Part shown: positions 1 to 6,861 of the stretch, in pieces
Layout of the letters: the number at the start of each line of letters is the position of its first letter
How positions within the stretch are numbered: the first letter of the stretch is position 1
From: an uncultured Eubacterium sp.
GTDB lineage: Bacteria > Bacillota > Clostridia > Lachnospirales > Lachnospiraceae
Assembly (NCBI GenBank): GCA_947642745.1
Contig: CANRTU010000024.1
Coordinates: forward strand, 1-61,471
Direction: 5' to 3'
Length of the DNA stretch: 61,471 bases
Position numbers and translations under genes: made by a program
The notes under the pieces: model-generated
Databases searched by the model: none
What the model was told of the DNA's origin: nothing
What the model saw: the letters and a program-made list of their open reading frames with translations, nothing else

Positions 1-182
1 ATACAATAGACATTTAATTATTTCCTGTGTCTGCCATGTAGGGAGCATATCAAAACTGGGCATTTTCTGGGATTTTTTTATTCCTGCTGGCTCTAAAACG
101 GCTCTGATGATCTGATAACAGTTCCATTCCAATAATCAGATAAAGAAATTCCAGTATCTATGAGTAAGCTGCATGACACCGT

Positions 183-418
183 TCTCTGAAATATTTACCA
201 GACAGTATGATCTTTATTATGGCGACAGCCAGAGGAACCGGATACGATAAAGTAACCGGGCTTGATCTGGGAGCGGATGATTACCTTGCAAAGCCGTTCG
301 GTATGATGGAAATCATTTCCCATATGAAAGCGGTATTGCGCCGCACAGGCCCAAAAGAAAAAACAAATATGCTCAGAATCGGAAATTTAGAATTGAATCT
401 GGAAACATACATTGTGCT
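183..418 (+). pseudogene. Response-regulator fragment (OmpR/PhoB type)
   Basis: The translation carries the second half of a receiver domain: a beta-4-like stretch (MIFIMATARG), then LGADDYLAKPF, whose lysine is the conserved receiver Lys, and the start of the linker to a winged-helix domain (LRIGNLELNLET). The phospho-acceptor aspartate half and the whole DNA-binding domain are absent. Upstream in-frame codons from about 183 (LPDS) still look like receiver sequence. Similarity ends near 410-418, where unrelated sequence encoding a minus-strand ORF begins, so this is a recombination or insertion junction. No partner histidine kinase is visible. The fragment is almost certainly non-functional. 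Confidence 0.7.
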
Positions 419-602
419 TGTAAACATTGAACGGATTTTGTTTCTTGCATTCGTACTTGGAGTGTTCTTCCCTGACGCAGTACGAATGCCTGTCGAGTTG
501 AGCCTTGTAGTACATATCCTTGCGGATCAGGTCTACAGTCTGTGTTTCCGGGTCCCACTCAAACAAGAGAGGACCTTTGCCGTCTTTTGCGCGAACTTCC
601 AT
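387..602 (-). CDS. Small hypothetical protein, probably with a replaced C-terminus
   Basis: A 71-residue ORF starts at an ATG preceded by a strong site (GAAAGGAGGG, about 7 nt upstream). The first 37 or so residues are an ordered acidic/basic mix resembling short accessory proteins of integrative elements. The last residues run into the response-regulator fragment on the other strand, so the original C-terminus was probably lost at the junction near 410-418. I do not recognise a family. The strong ribosome binding site is the main evidence that it was once a gene. Confidence 0.4.
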   Translation of the reverse strand: MEVRAKDGKGPLLFEWDPETQTVDLIRKDMYYKAQLDRHSYCVREEHSKYECKKQNPFNVYKHNVCFQIQF

Positions 603-734
603 ACGTTCCGCCCCTCCTTTCTTCCATTCTCATAGGCATCACCTCCCTGACTTATATTGCAATTTAGCGGTTTCGCTTAATAGCGTACTCATAGAGCAAA
701 AAAATATAAACTTGGGGATAGCGGGAACAGGAGA

Positions 735-1436
735 TTATAAAATCCCCAGTTCCTGCATCCATATACCTGCCGACTGCTTCGATACTTGGAAGAACTCAGC
801 AAGTTTGTTTTTGAGCGTGTAGCCCCAAATATAGGGGTTGTCGATTTCAGATAATTCCTCACGAAAATCCTCCGCCTCCTGAATGAACATTTCTTTCGGC
901 ATAAGTATTCTCGGTGCGATTCCGTTTGCCTGCCACTCCATCCAATCTTCATCTTTCCGCTCGTTCTGAATGCGCTCGTCGGGTTCGGCAGCAGGGCATT
1001 GTTGTTTCTTTGACCTTTTGATGTCGTTCACATGATCCAGGAGATGGTAATTCCGATGCTTGTACCAGTGAACGCACTCGTGCGTTACGGTATTGTTGAA
1101 ACAGCCTTCATTCCTAAGCTCTACAACATCCGGATCAATGAACATTGTTCCTCGGCGGACAGTCAGCTGAATGTACTCGTCAGTGTCCTTAAGATAGACA
1201 TCCACATAACCGCTGTTAAAGCACATCTGACCGAGAATACTGAAATCCTCAGAAAGCCGATACTTTGTACAAACGATTAATCCGAGCTTTTTTCGAGCGA
1301 TCTTCATTATCGGAACGGGCATAGGCGTTTCAAGTGCCTCCGGACAATAAGCGGTTAAAAACTCCGCAGCAACATCGTCAAACTCGCTCTTATGGATGAC
1401 AGGCACAAGTGGTGTCTCATCAACGATACTACTCAT
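735..1436 (-). CDS. ImmA/IrrE-type zinc metallopeptidase (DUF955)
   Basis: The 233-residue protein contains an HExxH zinc motif at residues 119-123 (HECVH), followed by a conserved acidic segment, as in the ImmA/IrrE family. ImmA-type proteases inactivate a partner XRE repressor by site-specific cleavage and thereby derepress a mobile element or stress genes. Here the gene overlaps the end of an XRE-type gene by 8 bp, which is the usual repressor/anti-repressor layout. The pair points away from the helicase-methyltransferase operon, so it could control that operon. Function is inferred from family and layout; the cleavage target is not shown by sequence. Confidence 0.85.
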   Translation of the reverse strand: MSSIVDETPLVPVIHKSEFDDVAAEFLTAYCPEALETPMPVPIMKIARKKLGLIVCTKYRLSEDFSILGQMCFNSGYVDVYLKDTDEYIQLTVRRGTMFIDPDVVELRNEGCFNNTVTHECVHWYKHRNYHLLDHVNDIKRSKKQQCPAAEPDERIQNERKDEDWMEWQANGIAPRILMPKEMFIQEAEDFREELSEIDNPYIWGYTLKNKLAEFFQVSKQSAGIWMQELGIL

Positions 1437-1827
1437 CCGTGCCTCCGTTCTTGTCGATCTCCTCCGCTACACGCTTCCAAAAGTCATCACCGAGACCTTT
1501 CTTGTTGGCCTTTCGGAGGGCGACACGGACGTGCGGAAGATTCTCGTCCATGATGTACCCCGGAAGGTCGGGAGCTGCCTCGTTGCGTTCCCTGCCTGCA
1601 AGGTCGTACATCTCGTCGCGCTCATCCGCATCAAGGTGAAGTTCGTCGGCGATGATCTCCAGATACTTCTTGTCCGGGGGATTATGGCGGCCTTTGATTA
1701 TATTCGAAAGATATGACACCGACATATTTCCCATCGCCTTCGCAAGGTCGCGCAGCAGGATATCCGATCCATCGGAACTGCGTCCTTTGCGCTTCTGGTC
1801 GATATATGCGCCAAAATCTCCTCTCAT
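1429..1827 (-). CDS. XRE-family helix-turn-helix repressor
   Basis: This 132-residue protein has an N-terminal XRE-type helix-turn-helix at about residues 20-60 (ILLRDLAKAMG and SVSYLSNIIKG, then the typical PPDKKYLEIIADEL). A C-terminal extension of about 70 residues is probably for dimerisation or protease sensing. It is co-transcribed with, and overlaps by 8 bp, the ImmA-like protease gene. The promoter region upstream is shared with a divergent operon and holds several CGAA/TTCG palindromes that are plausible operators. The likely role is a cleavable repressor of itself and of the divergent genes. Confidence 0.85.
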   Translation of the reverse strand: MRGDFGAYIDQKRKGRSSDGSDILLRDLAKAMGNMSVSYLSNIIKGRHNPPDKKYLEIIADELHLDADERDEMYDLAGRERNEAAPDLPGYIMDENLPHVRVALRKANKKGLGDDFWKRVAEEIDKNGGTDE

Positions 1828-1877
1828 GGTATTATCTCCCTTTCTCGTTACGTCGGCACGCTAACCAGCGTAATTCT

Positions 1878-1906
1878 ACTATACTCAATCCCTGCCTTGT
1901 TGTTAA
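1878..1906 (-). promoter_or_regulatory. Promoter of the XRE/ImmA pair
   Basis: On the minus strand there is a -35 TTAACA and a -10 TATAGT separated by exactly 17 bp, about 50 bp upstream of the XRE start codon. This is a good sigma-A type match. It was inferred by eye only. Confidence 0.6.
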
Positions 1907-1938
1907 GTACGCTGAATAGCGGAATTGTAATTTTTTTG

Positions 1939-1992
1939 CGAACGCATTCGTCAGGCACTATAATTCTGGTGTTCGCACGAATACTATTCGAA
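1939..1992. promoter_or_regulatory. Cluster of CGAA/TTCG palindromes, candidate operators
   Basis: Three inverted motifs lie in about 55 bp between the divergent promoters: CGAACGCATTCG (1939-1950), TTCGCACGAA (1972-1981) and TTCGAA (1987-1992). A further CGAA half site lies between the -35 and -10 of the rightward promoter. Clustered palindromes with one shared half site between a repressor gene and a divergent operon are typical XRE operators. Binding is inferred. Confidence 0.45.
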
Positions 1993-2007
1993 AATCGAGA
2001 GCGAGTA

Positions 2008-2036
2008 TTGATATCGGACGAATTTTGCGGCATAAT
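2008..2036 (+). promoter_or_regulatory. Promoter of the HTH-helicase-Mod-Res operon
   Basis: The -35 is TTGATA (2008-2013) and the -10 is CATAAT (2031-2036), with a 17-bp spacer, about 60 bp upstream of the HTH gene start. It sits immediately after the CGAA/TTCG palindromes, so a repressor bound there would block it. Confidence 0.6.
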
Positions 2037-2098
2037 AGTTAAAGTGCGTTAATGCGTCAGTTTTGACAGCCGCATCAATACGAACAGGAGGCAGATAA

Positions 2099-2335
2099 AT
2101 GGCTATTTCTTACAAAAAACTATGGAAACTGTTGATTGATAAAGATTTGAAGAAAAAAGACCTATAGGCTATGGCTGGCATTAGTGCCGCTTCAATTACA
2201 AAGTTAGGGAAAAACGAAAATGTGAATACAGAAATCTTGGAAAAAATATGCCTCGCTCTTGATTGTGAATTTTCAGATATCATGGACCTGACAAGGGACG
2301 AGAGTGGGCAGGAGGTTGAAGTGAGTGATGAATAG
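2099..2335 (+). pseudogene. Small Cro/CI-type HTH regulator with in-frame TAG
   Basis: An ATG after GAACAGGAGGCAG opens a frame of 78 codons that reads as a small Cro-like regulator (LWKLLIDKDLKKKDL, stop, AMAGISAASITKLGKN). It is interrupted by TAG at 2165-2167, exactly where the family usually has a polar residue, so a CAG to TAG change is the simplest explanation. The rest of the frame is intact and overlaps the helicase start by 11 bp, so the gene was recently functional. Re-initiation at ATG 2171 could give a truncated protein without the first helices. Loss of the regulator may alter expression of the downstream operon. Confidence 0.7.
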
Positions 2336-5177
2336 TTATACACCACACCAGTCAAAATATTTTGCTGAACAGATTCTTCTGCAGCGACCGCAGTCCTCGT
2401 TAGATGGACTGGTATCTGCTATGTCCGGCGTGAAGGTTGACTTGAATCCCCACCAGGTGGATGCGGCTCTTTTTGCCGTAAAGTCTCCTTTGAGTGCCGG
2501 TGCCTTGCTGGCGGATGAGGTCGGTCTCGGAAAAACCATCGAGGCAGGTCTTGTCCTTGCTCAGTGCTGGGCAGAAAGGAGAAGGCACATACTGCTGATC
2601 GTTCCTGCCGCACTCAGAATGCAGTGGAGGGCAGAACTTTCTGAGAAGTTTTACATAGATTCCATGCTGATGGAGTCATCCGTGTACAACAAGCTCCGCA
2701 AGGAGGGAGTGACAAACCCCTTCGATGTCAGAGACAAGGTCGTGATTTGCTCTTACCAGTTTGCCTCGAAAAAGGCAATCGACCTGCAGCTTGTTCCGTG
2801 GGACTTGGTCATCATCGATGAAGCCCATCGTTTGAGGAACGTCTACAAGTCCAATAACGTCATGGGGAAAAAGCTGAAGACAGTCTTGGCCGGAAGAAAA
2901 AAGCTGCTCCTGACGGCCACGCCCCTGCAGAACAATCTCATGGAGCTTTACGGTCTGGCAAGCATTATTGATGACCGGGTGTTTGGAGACGATAAAACTT
3001 TCCACAAGATGTATGTCTCGGTGGTCAACAGCGATGTTAGGAACCAGAATCTGAAAAAGCGCCTTGCGCCGCTTTGCCAGCGTACTCTCCGCAAACAGGT
3101 ATCTGAGTATGTGAGATACACAGGACGCCATGCGATTCTGCGTGAATATATGCCTGCGGCAGACGAGGAAAAGCTGTACAACGATGTTTCCGAGTATTTG
3201 CAGACGGACAAGCTCTACGCCCTGCCCGATGGACAGCGGACGCTTATCACGATGGTGATTCGCAAACTGCTGGCATCCTCTTCCTTTGCCATTGCAGGTA
3301 CGCTCCAGTCCCTTATCAATCGGCTGAACGACCTGCTTGACGGCGTTGAGGCGGAGCTTTCCTTGGATGACTATGACGGTTTTGATGAACTTATGGATGA
3401 GGCGTCTGGGGATGATGACGCAGCTGAGGATATCCTTACCGCAGACCTTAAGCGTGACCAGGCTGGCATTAAAGCGGAGCTTGAAAAGTTGATGCAGTTT
3501 GCGGAACTTGCATCAAGCATTAACACAAATTCAAAGGGCGATGACCTGATTCTGGCTTTAGAGGCGGGATTCGCCAAAACTGAGGAACTTGGCGGGCAGA
3601 GAAAAGCAGTTATCTTCACGGAGTCCAGAAGGACGCAGAACTACATGCTTAATCTGCTTTCAAACCACGGGTATGAAGGAAAAATCGTATTCCTGAACGG
3701 CACGAACAATGATGAGATTTCCAAGCGGATTTATGCGGACTGGAAAGAACGCCATAAGAACGACGGCCTTATTTCAGGTTCAAAGCAAGCGGATATGAAA
3801 GCCGCTGTCGTAGAGGAGTTTCGTGACCATGCGAGTATCCTCATCGGAACCGAGGCAGCCGCAGAGGGCATCAACCTGCAGTTTTGCAGCCTGATTGTCA
3901 ACTATGACCTTCCTTGGAATCCGCAGCGCATTGAGCAGCGCATCGGACGCTGCCATCGATACGGGCAAAAAAACGATGTTGTTGTTATCAATTTCCTGAA
4001 CCGAAAGAACGCAGCCGACAAGCGTGTCTATGAACTGCTCGCCCAGAAATTCCGACTATTTGATGGCGTGTTCGGTTCCTTGGATGAGATTCTCGGCTCT
4101 TTGGAATCCGGTGTGGATTTTGAAAGGAAAATCTCCGAGATATACCAGAAGTGCAAAACCGCCGAAGATATACAGCGTGAATTTGATGCCCTGCAAGAAG
4201 AACTCTCCGACGAGATTGAAGATAAAATGGCGTCGGCAAGACAGTCTATCCTCGAAAACTTTGACGAGGTCGTTGCGGCAAGGCTTAAGGATTGCCAGGA
4301 CGATACCATAGCCAGTCTCGATAAATTCACGCAGTGGATTTACTACTTCTTCCTGGCTCACGGAGCGGAGCGCGTCAAACCGCTTACACAGTGGCGGCTT
4401 CAGTTTGAGGATGGGGATGTAAAAAGGACTTATAACCTTAAGTGGCGAGACGCTGAAGAGGAAGGCGATGTGTTCCTCCGCCGTGAGGACCCGCTGTATG
4501 AGTCATGGCTGCTGGAAAGCCTGTCGGCTGACCTCCCGTCTGTTGCCATCCGTTTCTATCATACGGATTCCGACAGAAACATCTCCTTCTTTAATACGCA
4601 TCCCGGCATCAAGGGTGTGCTGTCGATTGATAAGCTGTCCTATGACGGTCTCAGTCACGAGGAACATCTGATTTTTACCGTCATTACGGAAGACGGTACG
4701 ACAATGGATGAAGAAATCATCAACAGTATGCTTGGCCTGCCGGCAGAGATTGTCGGGGACTGTCCGCCCGAAACGCCCGAACTGATTGCTCAGCGCGATA
4801 TGCGGCTCGGAACACAACAGGATCAGATTGAGGAGGCAAACAAGCAGTTCTATCTGGATGAGTGCGATAAACTGGATGCCTACAGCGAAGATTTGAAAGA
4901 AGGACTCCAGCGGAAGCGCAAAGAACTAAACAAGCTGATTAAAGAAAAGGAAAGGGAATGCCGCGCAAGCACAAACCTGCCCCTTGACCAGATTATTGCC
5001 ATGAAAGACGAGATTAACAGACTGAAGGACAAGCGCAAAAAGATGCAGCGTGAAATCTATCAGCAGGAAGACGAGATTGATATGCAAAGGGACAAATTGC
5101 AGGAGAAAATCCGTCAAAAACTGAATGGCATAACGGAGATTACCCACATTATGACTATCGCATTAGAGGTCGTATAA
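2325..5177 (+). CDS. SNF2/RapA-like DNA helicase of a defence-type operon
   Basis: This is a 950-residue superfamily 2 ATPase. Walker A is GLGKT at residues 67-71 inside LLADEVGLGKTIEAG. It is followed by the DEAH-like box (VIIDEAHRLRN), motif III (LLLTATPLQNNLMELYGL), a second RecA domain with TEAAAEGINLQ, and motif VI (QRIEQRIGRCHRYGQ). The C-terminal 120 residues are a charged coiled coil. These are the SNF2/RapA hallmarks, as in DISARM DrmD-like proteins. Translation starts at GTG 2325 or ATG 2328 after AGGAGG, overlapping the HTH frame. The next two genes are a DNA methyltransferase and a Res-like helicase-nuclease, so the protein probably remodels or translocates on DNA during restriction. 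The exact role is unknown. Confidence 0.85.
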   Translation: MMNSYTPHQSKYFAEQILLQRPQSSLDGLVSAMSGVKVDLNPHQVDAALFAVKSPLSAGALLADEVGLGKTIEAGLVLAQCWAERRRHILLIVPAALRMQWRAELSEKFYIDSMLMESSVYNKLRKEGVTNPFDVRDKVVICSYQFASKKAIDLQLVPWDLVIIDEAHRLRNVYKSNNVMGKKLKTVLAGRKKLLLTATPLQNNLMELYGLASIIDDRVFGDDKTFHKMYVSVVNSDVRNQNLKKRLAPLCQRTLRKQVSEYVRYTGRHAILREYMPAADEEKLYNDVSEYLQTDKLYALPDGQRTLITMVIRKLLASSSFAIAGTLQSLINRLNDLLDGVEAELSLDDYDGFDELMDEASGDDDAAEDILTADLKRDQAGIKAELEKLMQFAELASSINTNSKGDDLILALEAGFAKTEELGGQRKAVIFTESRRTQNYMLNLLSNHGYEGKIVFLNGTNNDEISKRIYADWKERHKNDGLISGSKQADMKAAVVEEFRDHASILIGTEAAAEGINLQFCSLIVNYDLPWNPQRIEQRIGRCHRYGQKNDVVVINFLNRKNAADKRVYELLAQKFRLFDGVFGSLDEILGSLESGVDFERKISEIYQKCKTAEDIQREFDALQEELSDEIEDKMASARQSILENFDEVVAARLKDCQDDTIASLDKFTQWIYYFFLAHGAERVKPLTQWRLQFEDGDVKRTYNLKWRDAEEEGDVFLRREDPLYESWLLESLSADLPSVAIRFYHTDSDRNISFFNTHPGIKGVLSIDKLSYDGLSHEEHLIFTVITEDGTTMDEEIINSMLGLPAEIVGDCPPETPELIAQRDMRLGTQQDQIEEANKQFYLDECDKLDAYSEDLKEGLQRKRKELNKLIKEKERECRASTNLPLDQIIAMKDEINRLKDKRKKMQREIYQQEDEIDMQRDKLQEKIRQKLNGITEITHIMTIALEVV

Positions 5178-5190
5178 AGGAGAAGAAACT

Positions 5191-6861
5191 ATGCAGAGAT
5201 TGGAACTCACATGGATAGGAAAAGGACAGGGGCCGGAGGTCGAGCCTCGCATCCTGCTCCATGACCCGTCCAAGGATTACGGCGACCCCGACAGCGAGAA
5301 TATGCTGATTCACGGCGATAACCTTCTGGCGCTGAAAGCCCTGGAGCAGCAGTATGCCGGACAGGTGAAGTGTATCTATATCGATCCTCCCTATAATACG
5401 GGTGAAGCATTCGAGCATTATGACGACAACCTGGAGCATTCCATTTGGCTTGGTCTCATGTATTCAAGACTGACGATTCTTAGGAATTTGCTGGCCGAGG
5501 ATGGATTTTTCTGTTGTCAAATAGATGATTCAGAAGGGCATTATTTGAAGGTTCTTCTGGACGAAGTTTTTGGACGTGCTGGCTACTATCAGACAACGAT
5601 ATACATTCGCGTTCGGTATCCGGAGAAGACATTGAAGCAGGATATGGCATTTCATAAGGAAATTGAGCAGGTTCATGTATACCGCAGGAGTGGTCTCGCA
5701 AAGCCTATATTAAATACGGTTGATGCCGGATATGAAAAGTTTAAATATAAGATACAGACCACAGCTGATCCTATAAAAACACTTCAGTTAGGCGGCAAAA
5801 AGGTCGAGATTTATAAGAAGGGCGATTATGAAATTATACAAGAAGAAGGTTCCGAATACGGGCTTAAAGAAATTTGGGCTTCCGGAACAATACTTGATGG
5901 AAACTCCTCTGGACGATTTTTCAGAGATTACCTTACAGGAAGATACGCGGAAGATGGCTATGGTGTGATTTATAAGGTTTGGGGAATCGGTGATGATCGA
6001 TACGATTATAGATTTTTTACTGGCCCCAATAGAGAAGGAGCAACAAAGGGCAAATATTATCAGGGCGTACCATTGGATAAACTTGAGAGCGGGGAAATGA
6101 CAAGAGAAGTTCCTATCAACGGCTTTCTTGATCTGGCTGCCTACTTTGGAAATTGCCGTCAGGAAGGAGGAGCAGAATTTCGAGGTGGGAAAAAGCCTGA
6201 AATTCTGATTAAGACGTTGCTGTCTCATTTTACAAATGAGGGTAACTTAGTATTGGACTCGTTCTTAGGAAGCGGAACTACGGCAGCGGTTGCCCATAAA
6301 ATGGGACGCAAATACATTGGCATAGAATTAGGAGATCATTGCTACTCTCTTTGCAAACCGCGCTTGGATAGAGTGATTGATGGCGAACATACGGGTATAT
6401 CTAACGATGTTAACTGGCAAGGTGGAGGCGGATACAAGTTCTACGAGCTTGCTCCTACACTCATCGTCAAGGATGAGCACGGGAACGATGTCTTTTCCGA
6501 TAAATACAATGCCCAGATGCTTGTGGCGGCTGTTACAAAGGTGAATGGCTATTTTTACGCTCCCGACCCGGAGATTTTCTGGAAACAGGGATACAGTCAG
6601 GATAACAGCTTCATCTATGTCACGACGCAGTATCTGACGGCGTCTATGCTGGACAGCCTTGCCAAAGAAGTGGATGCTTTCGAGAGCCTGCTGATTTGCG
6701 CACCGGCTTTCGATGTAGGTCTGAATAAACGCTACGACAACATCACCGTGAAGAAAATTCCGCAGTCCGTCCTCGATAAGTGCGAGTATGGCGTGGACAA
6801 TTATAATCTAAACATTGTGGAAGTGCCGGAATGCGACGAGGAGGAATGGGAAGATGATTAA
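5191..6861 (+). CDS. Site-specific DNA (adenine-N6) methyltransferase, Mod-like
   Basis: The protein has 556 residues. Motif IV, DPPYNTG, is at residues 65-71, before the AdoMet motif I, DSFLGSGTT, at 356-364. That order (IV, target recognition, I) defines the beta class used by type III Mod proteins. The long middle section of about 280 residues is the likely target-recognition domain. The gene lies 13 bp after the helicase and overlaps the next gene by 8 bp, so the three are one transcriptional unit. It should protect host DNA at the site recognised by the system. The recognition sequence cannot be predicted from the sequence alone. Confidence 0.9.
   Translation: MQRLELTWIGKGQGPEVEPRILLHDPSKDYGDPDSENMLIHGDNLLALKALEQQYAGQVKCIYIDPPYNTGEAFEHYDDNLEHSIWLGLMYSRLTILRNLLAEDGFFCCQIDDSEGHYLKVLLDEVFGRAGYYQTTIYIRVRYPEKTLKQDMAFHKEIEQVHVYRRSGLAKPILNTVDAGYEKFKYKIQTTADPIKTLQLGGKKVEIYKKGDYEIIQEEGSEYGLKEIWASGTILDGNSSGRFFRDYLTGRYAEDGYGVIYKVWGIGDDRYDYRFFTGPNREGATKGKYYQGVPLDKLESGEMTREVPINGFLDLAAYFGNCRQEGGAEFRGGKKPEILIKTLLSHFTNEGNLVLDSFLGSGTTAAVAHKMGRKYIGIELGDHCYSLCKPRLDRVIDGEHTGISNDVNWQGGGGYKFYELAPTLIVKDEHGNDVFSDKYNAQMLVAAVTKVNGYFYAPDPEIFWKQGYSQDNSFIYVTTQYLTASMLDSLAKEVDAFESLLICAPAFDVGLNKRYDNITVKKIPQSVLDKCEYGVDNYNLNIVEVPECDEEEWEDD

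Noticed and set aside
2165..2167. TAG as a recoded amino acid (pyrrolysine or suppressor)
   Set aside because: No pyl genes or downstream structure are visible, and other relics in the same island show ordinary nonsense decay.
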